Shown here one piece after another: positions 17,375-25,775 of a DNA stretch of 64,000 nt; positions within the stretch are counted from its first letter, which is position 1, and every line of letters begins with the position of its first letter. A model generated the notes under the pieces. It saw only the letters and a program-made list of their open reading frames with translations. It searched no databases and was not told the origin of the DNA. Made by a program: the position numbers and the translations under genes. Source of the DNA: Nocardiopsis sp. N85 (GTDB lineage Bacteria; Actinomycetota; Actinomycetes; Streptosporangiales; Streptosporangiaceae); the NCBI RefSeq assembly GCF_028882275.1, contig NZ_JARBUT010000003.1, forward strand, positions 300,679 to 364,678. Reading direction: 5' to 3'.

Positions 17375-17447
17375 TAGGGCGTGTTCGACGGATCGTTCCG
17401 CCTCGCGAGCGCCGAACCGAACGAAGGCGTCCGCCGGACACGCCCTG
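17375..17447. repeat. Palindromic repeat element, copy A
   Basis: 73-bp copy of a short element. Its ends AGGGCGTGTTCGACGGA (17376-17392) and TCCGCCGGACACGCCCT (17430-17446) are inverted repeats with two mismatches. The whole aligns to the reverse complement of copy B (32695-32772) with one 5-base deletion in the centre. It lies downstream of dapD and upstream of dapE. Confidence 0.85.
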
Positions 17448-17460
17448 GCCCGAACGCGAC

Positions 17461-17490
17461 GGGGCGCCCTCCCGCGCGGAAGGGCGCCCC
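17461..17490 (-). terminator. Terminator hairpin of dapD
   Basis: 10-bp perfect stem (17461-17470 with 17481-17490) with a ten-base loop, 20 bases past the dapD stop. Confidence 0.65.
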
Positions 17491-17509
17491 GGAGCGGACG
17501 GGCCGCGGA

Positions 17510-18346
17510 TCAGGCGTTGACGCCGTGCTCGCGGAGCAGGTCGTTGAGGGCGAGCTTGTCGTGCTCCTGGCCCTCGGCGAGCCGCTTGAGGACGAGCAGC
17601 ACCGGCATGCCGAAGTCGCCGCCGGGGAAGCTCTTGACCCGGTTGGCGGTGACGCACACCGACCACGCCGGGGCCTCGCCGCGCGCGAGCTCCTCGCCGG
17701 TCTCCGCGTCGAACACCCGCGTGGAGGACGTGAGGATGGTGCCCGCGCCGAGCTTGGCGCCGGTGCGCACCCGGGCGCCCTCGACGACCATGCTGCGGGA
17801 GCCGAGGAACGCGTCGTCCTCGATGATCACCGGGGAGGCCTGCGGCGGTTCCAGCACTCCTCCGACGCCCACGCCACCGGACAGGTGGACGTTCTTGCCG
17901 ATCTGCGCGCAGGAGCCGACGGTGGCCCAGGTGTCGACCATGGTGCCGGAGTCGACGTAGGCGCCGATGTTGGTGAAGGACGGCATGAGCACGACGCCGG
18001 GGGCCAGGAAGGAGCCCCAGCGGGCGATGGCGCCCGGGACGACGCGGACACCCTCGAAACGGCTCTTCAGCGGCATGCGGTCATGGTGGTAGAAGTCGCC
18101 GACCTGTGACTTCTTCATGTCCAGGACCTTGAAGCCGAGCAGGATGGAGCGCTTGGCGCGCTCGTCGACCACGACCTCGTCGGTGGCGGGGTCGACGAAG
18201 GCCACCCGGGCCTTGCCCTCGTCGATGCGGTCGATGGCGCCGGTGATGATCTCGCGCGCCTCGGTGTGACCCGGGGTGAGTTCGGAGCGCCGCTCCCAGA
18301 GTTCGTCGATCCGGTCGGGCAGCGGGCTGGAGTAGGAGCTGGTCAT
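17510..18346 (-). CDS. dapD: 2,3,4,5-tetrahydropyridine-2,6-dicarboxylate N-succinyltransferase DapD
   Basis: 278-residue enzyme that succinylates tetrahydrodipicolinate with succinyl-CoA in diaminopimelate synthesis. The centre and C-terminus show left-handed beta-helix hexapeptide repeats (IGAYVDSGTMVDTWATVG, IGKNVHLSGGVGVGG, VIIEDDAFLGSRS), the trimeric transferase fold. The start MTSSYSS at 18346 is set by homology and the AAGGA just upstream; the frame extends to 18499 without conservation. It diverges from the lysozyme-like gene and is followed by its own hairpin. Confidence 0.95.
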   Translation of the reverse strand: MTSSYSSPLPDRIDELWERRSELTPGHTEAREIITGAIDRIDEGKARVAFVDPATDEVVVDERAKRSILLGFKVLDMKKSQVGDFYHHDRMPLKSRFEGVRVVPGAIARWGSFLAPGVVLMPSFTNIGAYVDSGTMVDTWATVGSCAQIGKNVHLSGGVGVGGVLEPPQASPVIIEDDAFLGSRSMVVEGARVRTGAKLGAGTILTSSTRVFDAETGEELARGEAPAWSVCVTANRVKSFPGGDFGMPVLLVLKRLAEGQEHDKLALNDLLREHGVNA

Positions 18347-18448
18347 GTCCTTCACGTTAATGGTTCCGCGCCGATCTCCCGGACCCGGCCACCCCGGATC
18401 CTTCCGGCGCGTCGGCGACCGTCCGCGTCCGGCACGACGTTGACTACA

Positions 18449-19393
18449 ATGCGCCCGAAGCTCCGCACGGCCATGCCTCTCCGGTATGGCGCCTCCCACC
18501 GTTCCCTAACCGATGGTCGTCCGTTGCCAAAGCGTCGTAGATTCTCAGCCTTCGTCAAGATCCTCTTCGCGTTGTTCCTCGTGTGCGGTGTCCTCGTCGC
18601 CGGGGGCTACTACGTGCTGACCACGGTGGAGCCGCTGAAGACCGAACCCGAGCCCGAGACGAAGTGCCGCCTGGACCTGTCCGACGGGAAGTACTCCATG
18701 GAGCTCGCACAGGCGGTGAGCGCGACGACCGTCGGCGGTGTGGCCTTCAACCTGGACCTGCCGCCGGAGGCCGTGACCGTGGCCTACGCCACGGTGTGGC
18801 AGGAGACGGCGTTCCACAACCTGGAGTACGGCGACCGGGACTCCCTGGGGCTGTTCCAGCAGCGCCCGTCGCAGGAGTGGGGCGAACCCGAGGAGATCCT
18901 CGACCCCGTCTACGCGAGCCGCGCCTTCTACGAGGCGCTGGTGGAGGTCGAGGGGTGGCGGGACAAGCCCGTGTTCGAGGCCGCCCAGGCGGTCCAGCGC
19001 AGTGCCGACGGTTACGCCTACGACCAGCACGAGAACCTGTCACAGCGAATGAACGAGGTCTTCACCGGGACCCGGGGTCCCGGGCTGACCTGCTGGTACG
19101 ACCGGGAGACCCTGGCCTCGCTCACCGCCGGTGAGCCCGACACGGACGGCGCCGAGCAGGAGATGACGCGGGTGTTCGGGGTCGAACCGTCGGAGTTGAC
19201 CACCACGGAGGACCCGCGCACCGGCGACCTGGGGTGGGCGATGGCCCTGTGGGCGGTCGCCCACTCCGAGGAGTACGGGCTGACCTCGGTCTCCTACGAG
19301 GGCCGGACGTGGCGGGCCTCGGACGGCATCGAGGACGGCGCGGAGTGGACGACCGCCGACTCCGACACCGGGGGTCTGCTCGTCCTGGGCTGA
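18449..19393 (+). CDS. Membrane-anchored lysozyme-like / transglycosylase-like protein
   Basis: About 314 residues. A cytoplasmic Arg-rich N-terminus (PKRRRF) leads to one transmembrane helix (VKILFALFLVCGVLVAGGYYV); the remainder is extracytoplasmic. The segment VTVAYATVWQETAFHNLEYGD followed by DSLGLFQQRPSQEWGEP has the lysozyme-superfamily look, with a candidate catalytic Glu in QETAFHN and a GLFQQRPS motif shared by actinobacterial SLT-like proteins. Cell-wall turnover is therefore inferred. The start is uncertain: ATG 18449, ATG 18473 and TTG 18524 are in frame and none has a strong ribosome site; TTG 18524 lies closest to the helix. A TACAAT hexamer at 18444-18449 could be a -10 element, favouring the later starts. 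Confidence 0.72.
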   Translation: MRPKLRTAMPLRYGASHRSLTDGRPLPKRRRFSAFVKILFALFLVCGVLVAGGYYVLTTVEPLKTEPEPETKCRLDLSDGKYSMELAQAVSATTVGGVAFNLDLPPEAVTVAYATVWQETAFHNLEYGDRDSLGLFQQRPSQEWGEPEEILDPVYASRAFYEALVEVEGWRDKPVFEAAQAVQRSADGYAYDQHENLSQRMNEVFTGTRGPGLTCWYDRETLASLTAGEPDTDGAEQEMTRVFGVEPSELTTTEDPRTGDLGWAMALWAVAHSEEYGLTSVSYEGRTWRASDGIEDGAEWTTADSDTGGLLVLG

Positions 19394-19418
19394 GCCCGGG
19401 ATCGTGCGGGGGCCCGTG

Positions 19419-19445
19419 CCGTGCCGCCGGGGGCCGGCGGCACGG
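19419..19445. terminator. Bidirectional terminator
   Basis: 12-bp perfect stem (19419-19430 with 19434-19445) and three-base loop between the convergent lysozyme-like gene and dapC. Confidence 0.75.
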
Positions 19446-19459
19446 CGCGGGCGGTGCGC

Positions 19460-20569
19460 TCAGGCGGCCAGGCGGGCGACCGCCGCCTCGATCCGTTCGT
19501 CGGTGGCGGTGAAGGCCACCCGCACGTTGCCGCCGCCGGTCGGCCCATAGAACTCCCCCGGGGCGACGAGGACGCCGCGTGCGGCCAGGTGCTCCACCGC
19601 GCCCCAGGCGTCGTGGTCGGGGTGGGAGACCCACAGGTACAGGCCGGCCTCGGAGTGCTCGATCCGCCATCCGGCGTCGGTGAGGGCGGCGCGCAGGCGG
19701 TCCCGGCGGGCGCGGTAGCGCTCCTTCTGCTCGGCGGCGTGCGCGTCGTCGTCCAGGGCGGCGCCCATGGCGGCCTGGACCGGGGCGGGCACGATCATGC
19801 CCGCGTGCCTGCGCACCGCGAGCAGCTCCTGGACGAGGGCGGTGTCGCCGGCGACGAACGCGGCCCGGTAGCCGGCCAGGTTGGAGCGCTTGGACAGGGA
19901 GTGCACCGCGAGCAGCCCCTCATGGGAGCCGTCGCACACGTCCGGGTGCAGGATCGACACCGGCTCGGCCCCCTCCCAGCCCAGGTCGAGGTAGCACTCG
20001 TCGGAGGCGACGATCGCGCCGCGCTCACGGGCCCAGGCGACGACCTTGCGCAGGTGCGGGACGCCCAGGACCCGGCCGGTCGGGTTGCTCGGTGAGTTCA
20101 CCCACAGCAGCCGCACCGGGGCGGGGCCCAGGGCGGTCAGGCCGTCGGAGGCCACCGGGACGGCCCCGGCGACGCGGGCACCGATGTCGTAGGTGGGGTA
20201 GGCGAGTTCGGGGTGGACCACGGTGTCGCCCGGCCCCAGGCCGAGCAGGGTGGGCAGCCAGGCCACGAGTTCCTTGGAACCGACGGTGGGCAGGACGCCC
20301 TCCTCCGGGACGCTCACCCCGTGACGGCGCTCCAGCCAGCCCCTGATCGAGGCACGCAGGGTGGGGTTTCCCCAGGTCAGCGGGTAACCCGGGCTGTCGG
20401 CCGCGTCGGCCAGGGCGGCGCGCAGGGTCGCGGGGACCGGGTCCACGGGGGTTCCGACGGACAGGTCGACGATGCCGCCGGGGTGATCCGCGGCGATCTT
20501 CTTGTACGGGGTCAGCCGATCCCACGGGAAGGTGGGGAGCCGATCCGTCACGGGCCGCCGCGGGGTCAT
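19460..20569 (-). CDS. dapC: Succinyldiaminopimelate transaminase DapC
   Basis: 369-residue class I PLP aminotransferase that makes N-succinyl-LL-diaminopimelate from the keto acid produced by DapD. The PLP lysine is in HSLSKRSNLAGYR; NSPSNPTGRVL and ASDECYLDLGW give the Asn and Asp/Tyr ligands, and NVRVAFTATDERI near the end has the substrate-binding Arg. Start ATG 20569 has GGAGA five bases upstream. Pathway partners dapD and dapE lie just to the left; fdxA lies just upstream, a pairing I recall as frequent in actinobacteria. Confidence 0.93.
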   Translation of the reverse strand: MTPRRPVTDRLPTFPWDRLTPYKKIAADHPGGIVDLSVGTPVDPVPATLRAALADAADSPGYPLTWGNPTLRASIRGWLERRHGVSVPEEGVLPTVGSKELVAWLPTLLGLGPGDTVVHPELAYPTYDIGARVAGAVPVASDGLTALGPAPVRLLWVNSPSNPTGRVLGVPHLRKVVAWARERGAIVASDECYLDLGWEGAEPVSILHPDVCDGSHEGLLAVHSLSKRSNLAGYRAAFVAGDTALVQELLAVRRHAGMIVPAPVQAAMGAALDDDAHAAEQKERYRARRDRLRAALTDAGWRIEHSEAGLYLWVSHPDHDAWGAVEHLAARGVLVAPGEFYGPTGGGNVRVAFTATDERIEAAVARLAA

Positions 20570-20717
20570 GGTGTCTCCATCGGGTCGTCGGGAAGGGGAC
20601 CGCGCACGATCGCGCCGACCCCCCGGGGCCGGGGGATCGGCGCGATCGGTGTGCGATGGCACGTCGGAGCGCCCTCTGCGCCACGGAGGCGCGCCGGTGC
20701 GCGATCGCGAGGGGTCG

Positions 20718-21038
20718 CTACTCCGCCTGCGGCGGCAGCTTCGCGATGAGCGGGTGGTCCCGGTCGATCTTGCCGACCTTGGAGGCGCCGCCGGGAGAGC
20801 CCAGGTCGTCGAAGAAGTCGACGTTGGCCTTGTAGAAGTCCGACCACTGCTCCGGGAGGTCGTCCTCGTAGTAGATGGCCTCCACCGGGCAGACGGGCTC
20901 GCACGCACCGCAGTCAACGCACTCGTCCGGGTGGATATACAGGCTGCGCTCGCCCTCGTAGATGCAGTCCACGGGGCACTCGTCGATGCACGCCTTGTCC
21001 ATCACATCAACACAGGGCTGCGCGATGACGTAGGTCAC
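20718..21038 (-). CDS. fdxA: 7Fe ferredoxin FdxA
   Basis: 106-residue electron carrier with one [3Fe-4S] and one [4Fe-4S] cluster. Cysteine pattern: QPCVDVMDKACIDECPVDC supplies the first group, DECVDCGACEPVCPVEAI the second. The C-terminal ~50 residues (DLPEQWSDFYKANVDFFDDL) match the longer actinobacterial FdxA type. GTG 21038 is chosen for AAGGAG seven bases upstream. Redox partners are not encoded nearby. Confidence 0.95.
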   Translation of the reverse strand: MTYVIAQPCVDVMDKACIDECPVDCIYEGERSLYIHPDECVDCGACEPVCPVEAIYYEDDLPEQWSDFYKANVDFFDDLGSPGGASKVGKIDRDHPLIAKLPPQAE

Positions 21039-21225
21039 GTCGTACTCCTTGATCTCACCCCCGCGTTCCCACGGGGGAGGCGGGGACCTCACAGAGAGGC
21101 GAACCGGGTCCGGCGTGCGGGCGCCGATGACCCTGCTCCCGGCCTCTGTAACGATTGGCACAGATGTCGTACTCCTAGTATGGCGGCGAAGAGAAGTCCG
21201 CGCACAATCGGGGGGCGCGTTGCAC

Positions 21226-21486
21226 ATGGCAGGACGTATGGCGGGCCGTCTGGTCCATCGGATCACCCGGGAGGACATCGGCGGCCGGGTCTCCATCCGA
21301 ATCCACCTCCCCGAAGGGGGTTTCACCGATATCGTCGGAGTGCTGGAGTCATGGGACGAAGGCGTTCTCGCCGTGCGTCGCCGCGACGGGCGGGAGGCTC
21401 GGGTGACGGAGTCGTCCATCGTCGCCAGTCGTGTCGTCCCCGACGTTCCCCCGCGTCGGGGCGGGGCCCCGCCACGGCCCCTCTGA
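21226..21486 (+). CDS. Small protein resembling the N-terminal domain of ferredoxin-linked GNAT proteins
   Basis: 86 residues, unknown function. The segment LVHRITREDIGGRVSIRIHL, then TDIVGVLESWDEGVLAVRRRDG and ARVTESSIVASRVVP, looks like the small beta-barrel that in many actinobacteria forms the N-terminus of a ~330-residue GNAT protein divergent from fdxA. Here the frame stops after the barrel and a Pro/Arg tail, and no acetyltransferase domain follows. Start is uncertain among TTG 21220, ATG 21226 and ATG 21238. The family recollection is from memory and unverified. Confidence 0.65.
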   Translation: MAGRMAGRLVHRITREDIGGRVSIRIHLPEGGFTDIVGVLESWDEGVLAVRRRDGREARVTESSIVASRVVPDVPPRRGGAPPRPL

Positions 21487-21542
21487 CGACCGCGCGGCGG
21501 ACACCGTGCCGCACGCTGCGCGTTCACGGTGTGCGCCGAGTG

Positions 21543-21567
21543 CACGGACGTGCACATCACGTCCGTG
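21543..21567. promoter_or_regulatory. Perfect 10-bp inverted repeat upstream of the 451-residue protein gene
   Basis: CACGGACGTG (21543-21552), five-base spacer, CACGTCCGTG (21558-21567). It could be a dimeric regulator site or a terminator for the small gene ending at 21486. Confidence 0.4.
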
Positions 21568-21737
21568 ACGCAGGCATTCTTCCGCTCCACCGGGGTAGGA
21601 CAGGCTCAGTCCCGACGGCCGACCCCTGCCGCCGAGGAGCACGCAGCACCGCGAAGTACCGCGCCCCCGACGGCACCCCCCGTACGGATCCGCGGGCGCC
21701 AGGAGCCACGGGGATATCGGGGAGGTCGGCGCCGTCC

Positions 21738-23093
21738 ATGGGTGAAGCAGTAGCGTCCGCGCTGGCCGAACTGGCCCGACGCGACGGACGGTCGGCGGAG
21801 ATGGCCCGTCAGGCCCTGGACACCTTGGCGCCCGGCAACGACCTGGAGGGCCTCAACCAGCACGCCGTCCAGCGGTTCTGCTGGTTCGAGCTGCCGGCCC
21901 GCTTCTCCCAGGGCGACCGGTCGACCGCGCTGCGCGCGCTGGGCGACCTGTTCTCGCTGCTCCAGCTGTACCGGTACGCGCAGATCTGCTCGGCTCCGGC
22001 GACCACGCACCTGCTGTCGGTCCACGAGAAGGACCACAACGCCGGGCTGGCGATGTACGAGCGCCTCATGTGGGAGTCCGGGGTGGAGCCGCCGGACCTG
22101 CCCGAACTGACCTGGGGCACCGTGGTCGGCGACGCCGAGATCCAGGCGCGGCAGGAGACCGCCTCCGCGTTGGAGCTGGCGATCTCCCTCGGCGACGTGC
22201 GGCCGGGCAAACACGGTTGGCGACACGCCCAGGAACGGTTCACCCGGTCCTTCCTCACCCGCCCCGACGACCGCGGGCTGAGCCACCTGGACCGGATCCG
22301 CGAGGAGCGGGTACGGGCCTGGCTGTCCTCACCCGCCCACCCGCACCGCCGGCACCTGTTGCCGCTGGTGGGGCGGATCATCGCGGGCGCCGACGTGCCG
22401 CGCACGGCCGACGCCGCCATGGCGCCGTTGCAGCGGCTGCTGGACCTGGCGGAGGACGGGATCGCGCTCACCCAGATCGGCTACATCTCACCCGTGGTGG
22501 TGAGGGCGATGTGCGAGGACTTCGGGTGGCACACCTCCCCCGAGCCGCCGCGCAGCGAGACCGACGCCACCCAGCTCATCGCCCTGCACCAGATGATGCG
22601 GGGGATGCGGGCGGTGCGCCGCGCCGGCCGTCGGCTGGTGCTGACCCGGCGGGGACGGCAGCTGCGGGAGGACCCCGAGGAGATGTGGCGGGCGGCCACC
22701 GAGACGTTGTGCCGCACCGGCGGGCTGGAGCAGGCCGCCGCCGAGACGCTGCTGGGCATGCTGTTGTCGCGCACCCCGCAGGGCAGCGGTTCGCACTCCC
22801 GGCGCGGAGAGTCCGACATGATCACGGCCGAGCGGCTGCTCACCGACTCCGGGTGGGCGCCGCCCGAACCGCAGGGGCCGGCGGGGCGGCACGCCGCCGC
22901 CCACCGACGCACCGCCGAGGCCGCCTCCGACCAGGTGCGGGCGATGGTGATGGCGGTGAGCTGGCTGCTGGACGCGCTGGGTCTGCTCACCGAGGACGAC
23001 GGCGGCGGGCACCGCGAACTGACCGGAGCGGGACGGGCGTTCGCGCTGGCCTGCCTGCACAAGTCGGCGGTGGCGCCGCGGGCGGTCGTGTGA
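21738..23093 (+). CDS. Hypothetical protein, 451 residues
   Basis: Soluble protein with no signal peptide or membrane segment; I cannot name its family. The N-terminal half is helical and rich in Leu/Arg. The C-terminal half begins at MAPLQRLLDLAEDGIALTQI, continues with VVVRAMCEDFGWH and two winged-helix-like stretches ending in RRAGRRLVLTRRGRQL, a pattern I recall from an uncharacterised actinobacterial family; it suggests a nucleic-acid-binding winged helix but does not prove it. ATG 21738 is the first methionine after a long non-homologous open frame; GGGAGG lies about 13 bases upstream. Stands alone. Confidence 0.75.
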   Translation: MGEAVASALAELARRDGRSAEMARQALDTLAPGNDLEGLNQHAVQRFCWFELPARFSQGDRSTALRALGDLFSLLQLYRYAQICSAPATTHLLSVHEKDHNAGLAMYERLMWESGVEPPDLPELTWGTVVGDAEIQARQETASALELAISLGDVRPGKHGWRHAQERFTRSFLTRPDDRGLSHLDRIREERVRAWLSSPAHPHRRHLLPLVGRIIAGADVPRTADAAMAPLQRLLDLAEDGIALTQIGYISPVVVRAMCEDFGWHTSPEPPRSETDATQLIALHQMMRGMRAVRRAGRRLVLTRRGRQLREDPEEMWRAATETLCRTGGLEQAAAETLLGMLLSRTPQGSGSHSRRGESDMITAERLLTDSGWAPPEPQGPAGRHAAAHRRTAEAASDQVRAMVMAVSWLLDALGLLTEDDGGGHRELTGAGRAFALACLHKSAVAPRAVV

Positions 23094-23182
23094 CCCGCCG
23101 CTGAGCGGCACCCGCTGCGGAGCGGCCCCCGACAGGGCCTAACCTGGAGCGCGGAGAACCCCGCGCGACCAGCAGGAGAACC

Positions 23183-24220
23183 ATGCCCACGCCCGACCCG
23201 TCCCAGAAGGCGGAGACGACCGACGCTTCCGGCCCCCCGTCGGAGGAGATCACCGCCGACCCGTGGGAGCGGATGCCCGAGGACGCCCTCAACCGTCCCG
23301 AGTCGGCGCGGCGCGGTCCCGGCACCGGGGCGGTCGTGCCCGACGCGCCCGCCGGCAAGGGCGGACGGGTCGAGAAGGTCGGTGACACGGGTTCGGAGCC
23401 GACCGGGGACGACGAGCGGACCCCGAGCCCGCTGGACTTCCTGCCGAGTCCGCTGTTCGTGCTGCTGCTGGGGCTCACCGGGTTCGCCGGATGGGCGTCG
23501 TGGCGGGCCGTGGAGCTGGACTGGGCCGCCGAGGGCACCTCGGTCACCCCGCTGATCCCGCCGCTGTTCATCCTGCTGGGCTGGCTCGTCTCGACAGCGG
23601 TCCACGAGTTCGCGCACGCGCTCGCCGCCCATCTGGCCGGGGACCGCTCACAGCGCGGCGGCGCCTACCTGCGGCTGAACCCGTTCGCCTACCGGCACGC
23701 CTTCGCCGGGACGGTCCTTCCGGTGCTCTACCTGGGCTTCGGCGCCTTCGGCATGAACGGGCCCCCCGTCTTCGTGGACTGGGACCGGCTCACCCGCGGT
23801 CGGCGCGTCCTGGTCGCGCTCGCCGGCCCGCTGGCGAACCTGGTGCTGTTCGCCGCCCTGGCCGCCACCGTGTCGATCCTGGTCCCGGTGGGCAACGACA
23901 CGACGAACTGGGCGATCTCCGCGCTGGCGTTCCTGGCCTTCCTCAACCTGACCTCGGCGCTGATCAACCTGCTGCCGATCCCGGGGCTGGACGGCTTCGA
24001 GGTGCTCGCCCCGTGGGTGGGCGCCCGGCCATGGGTGTCCACCGCCCGGGTGAACGCCCTGTTCGGTTCGGTGCTGGTGTTCGCGATCCTGTGGTTCCCG
24101 GCCCTCAACCAACGGCTGGTGGACCTGGTCTACTCGCTGCTCGCACTGGTCCTGCCGAACCCGGTCTTCTCGGGGATCGTGTTCTACGGCGAGCTGCTGC
24201 TCCGGTTCTGGAACGGCTGA
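23183..24220 (+). CDS. Site-2 protease family (M50-like) membrane metalloprotease
   Basis: 345-residue membrane protein. The first ~85 residues are charged and disordered (cytoplasmic). Then come six or so hydrophobic segments with the zinc motif STAVHEFAHALAAH (HExxH) in the second and the distal LLPIPGLDGFEVLAPWVG, whose Asp would be the third ligand, in a later one. Family members cleave transmembrane substrates such as anti-sigma factors, but many are of unknown role. CAGGAG precedes the ATG. A strong hairpin ends the transcript at 24236. Any link to the SigE anti-sigma factor in this window is speculation. Confidence 0.88.
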   Translation: MPTPDPSQKAETTDASGPPSEEITADPWERMPEDALNRPESARRGPGTGAVVPDAPAGKGGRVEKVGDTGSEPTGDDERTPSPLDFLPSPLFVLLLGLTGFAGWASWRAVELDWAAEGTSVTPLIPPLFILLGWLVSTAVHEFAHALAAHLAGDRSQRGGAYLRLNPFAYRHAFAGTVLPVLYLGFGAFGMNGPPVFVDWDRLTRGRRVLVALAGPLANLVLFAALAATVSILVPVGNDTTNWAISALAFLAFLNLTSALINLLPIPGLDGFEVLAPWVGARPWVSTARVNALFGSVLVFAILWFPALNQRLVDLVYSLLALVLPNPVFSGIVFYGELLLRFWNG

Positions 24221-24235
24221 ACCGACGAGAGCGAC

Positions 24236-24261
24236 GCGAAGGGCCCCGCGGGGCCCTTCGC
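24236..24261. terminator. Terminator hairpin between convergent genes
   Basis: 12-bp perfect stem (24236-24247 with 24250-24261). Confidence 0.75.
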
Positions 24262-24270
24262 GTTGCGGCG

Positions 24271-24789
24271 TCACCTGGTGTCGGGGACCCGGGGCAGACC
24301 GGCCAGGAAGGGGTTCCTTCCGTCGAGACCACGGGCCACCGCCACACCCAGCACCGCCATGGAGCCGAGGAGGAAGGCGGAGTGGAGGAGGTGGGCGGTC
24401 AGCAGGCGGTCGCCGCCGGGCATGTACGAGGCGACCAGGAGGAGCGCGGCGACGAAGCCGAGGGCGAAGGCGACCGCGGAGGAGAAGCGGCGGGCACCCC
24501 AGGCGCACAGGCGGCACAGGGTGTACACGGCCGCCAGGAGCACCAGCAGGCCCGCCACGCCCAGGACCTGCGGGAGGATCCCCGCCTCCCAGTAGCGGGT
24601 CAGCCATCCGACCGTGACCACCGACAGCAGACCGGTGACGAGGCCCGCCGCCCCGAGGACCACCGCCGTGACGACGGTGAGCACCGAGGACAGCGGTCCG
24701 TCCCCGTCGTCGTGGGGCGCGTCGATCTCCGGCACCGGCATCGGGTCCGGTCGGGACGAGAAGCGGCCCGGACCCTTCGCGGTGCTCAC
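24271..24789 (-). CDS. Four-span hypothetical membrane protein linked to mshB
   Basis: 172-residue integral membrane protein with four predicted helices (VVTAVVLGAAGLVTGLLSVV, VLGVAGLLVLLAAVYTLC, AVAFALGFVAALLLVASY, LLHSAFLLGSMAVLGVAV). Its GTG start overlaps the mshB stop as GTGA, so it is coupled to mshB; I recall DUF6113-type proteins at this place in streptomycetes. Function unknown. Confidence 0.78.
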   Translation of the reverse strand: MSTAKGPGRFSSRPDPMPVPEIDAPHDDGDGPLSSVLTVVTAVVLGAAGLVTGLLSVVTVGWLTRYWEAGILPQVLGVAGLLVLLAAVYTLCRLCAWGARRFSSAVAFALGFVAALLLVASYMPGGDRLLTAHLLHSAFLLGSMAVLGVAVARGLDGRNPFLAGLPRVPDTR

Positions 24790-25652
24790 AGGCCCTCGAA
24801 GAGGTCGGTCTCGAACGTGCCGGCGGCACGGCGCCGCGTGGGTCCGATGAGCAGGGTGAAGTGCTCGATCGCGGCGATCTCCTGGGCGATGTCGTTGGAC
24901 AGGGCGAAGCGTTCGCCGTCCACCGTGATCTGGGTGGCGTGGGCGCGCATCGCCAGGGTCTTGGCGGCCCACTGGTCGGTGGCGTCGATCCGGGTGGTGA
25001 CGAGTTCGTCCGGGGTGCCCCGGGCGATGTCGGACACCGCTCGCGGCGGGGTGAACGGGCCCGCCCCCTCGTTCAGGCGGGCGATGGACGCCTCGATGAC
25101 CGAGACCGGCTGGGCGATCGCGTAGAGCTTGCGTACCTGCCAGGGGGTGCCCGGCATCGTCCGCTCCCCCGCCTTCACGCAGGCGCGCCGAGTGATCCGG
25201 TGGGCCTGGACGTGGTCGGGGTGACCGTACCCGCCGTGCTCGTCGTAGGTCACCACGACGTGCGGGCGGACCTCGCGGACGATCTCGGCGAGCAGCCGCG
25301 CGGCCTCTTCGGGGTCGGCCCCCCAGAACGCCTTCGGGTGGTCGTTGGAGGGAGCGCCCATCATGCCCGAGTCGCGGTAGTGCCCGGCGCCGCCGAGGAA
25401 CCGGTGGTCGCGCACGCCCAGGGCGACGCAGGCCTTGTCCAGTTCGCCGATCCGGTGATCGCCGAGGGTGTCGTCGCGGTCGGCGGTCAGGTGCGCGAGG
25501 TCGTCGGGAATGACCTCGCCCTCCTCACCGAGGGTGCAGGTCACCAGGGTGACGTCCGCCCCTTCGACCGCGTACTTCGCCAGAGTGGCCCCCGTGACGA
25601 TGCTCTCGTCGTCGGGGTGCGCGTGCACCATCATCAATCGTCTGTCGGTCAC
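24786..25652 (-). CDS. mshB: Mycothiol deacetylase MshB
   Basis: 288-residue zinc deacetylase of the LmbE/PIG-L family. It removes the acetyl group from GlcNAc-inositol, the second committed step of mycothiol synthesis. The metal motif VHAHPDDES opens the protein and GGYGHPDHVQAH supplies the third ligand; TYDEHGGYGHP is typical. GTG 25652 is chosen because the AHPDD motif begins about ten residues later. Presence of mycothiol genes marks the organism as an actinobacterium. Confidence 0.94.
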   Translation of the reverse strand: MTDRRLMMVHAHPDDESIVTGATLAKYAVEGADVTLVTCTLGEEGEVIPDDLAHLTADRDDTLGDHRIGELDKACVALGVRDHRFLGGAGHYRDSGMMGAPSNDHPKAFWGADPEEAARLLAEIVREVRPHVVVTYDEHGGYGHPDHVQAHRITRRACVKAGERTMPGTPWQVRKLYAIAQPVSVIEASIARLNEGAGPFTPPRAVSDIARGTPDELVTTRIDATDQWAAKTLAMRAHATQITVDGERFALSNDIAQEIAAIEHFTLLIGPTRRRAAGTFETDLFEGL

Positions 25653-25775
25653 CACGTGGTGAACAATACCGGCCACATGCCCTTTCTCCCCCCGAACGGC
25701 CGACCGGGGCGTGCCGCCGGGGCGACCGTCCACAGGGGCCGAGCGGGAAACGGGGATGTGGGCCACAATCGGCAC

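Noticed and set aside
18434..18449. TTGACT-TACAAT as a complete promoter before the lysozyme-like gene
   Set aside because: The two hexamer-like sequences are directly adjacent, so they cannot form one -35/-10 pair; only the TACAAT is kept as a possible -10.
20502..23093. 863-codon open frame on the plus strand
   Set aside because: Only the part from 21738 looks like protein; the upstream part is antisense to dapC/fdxA and low complexity.
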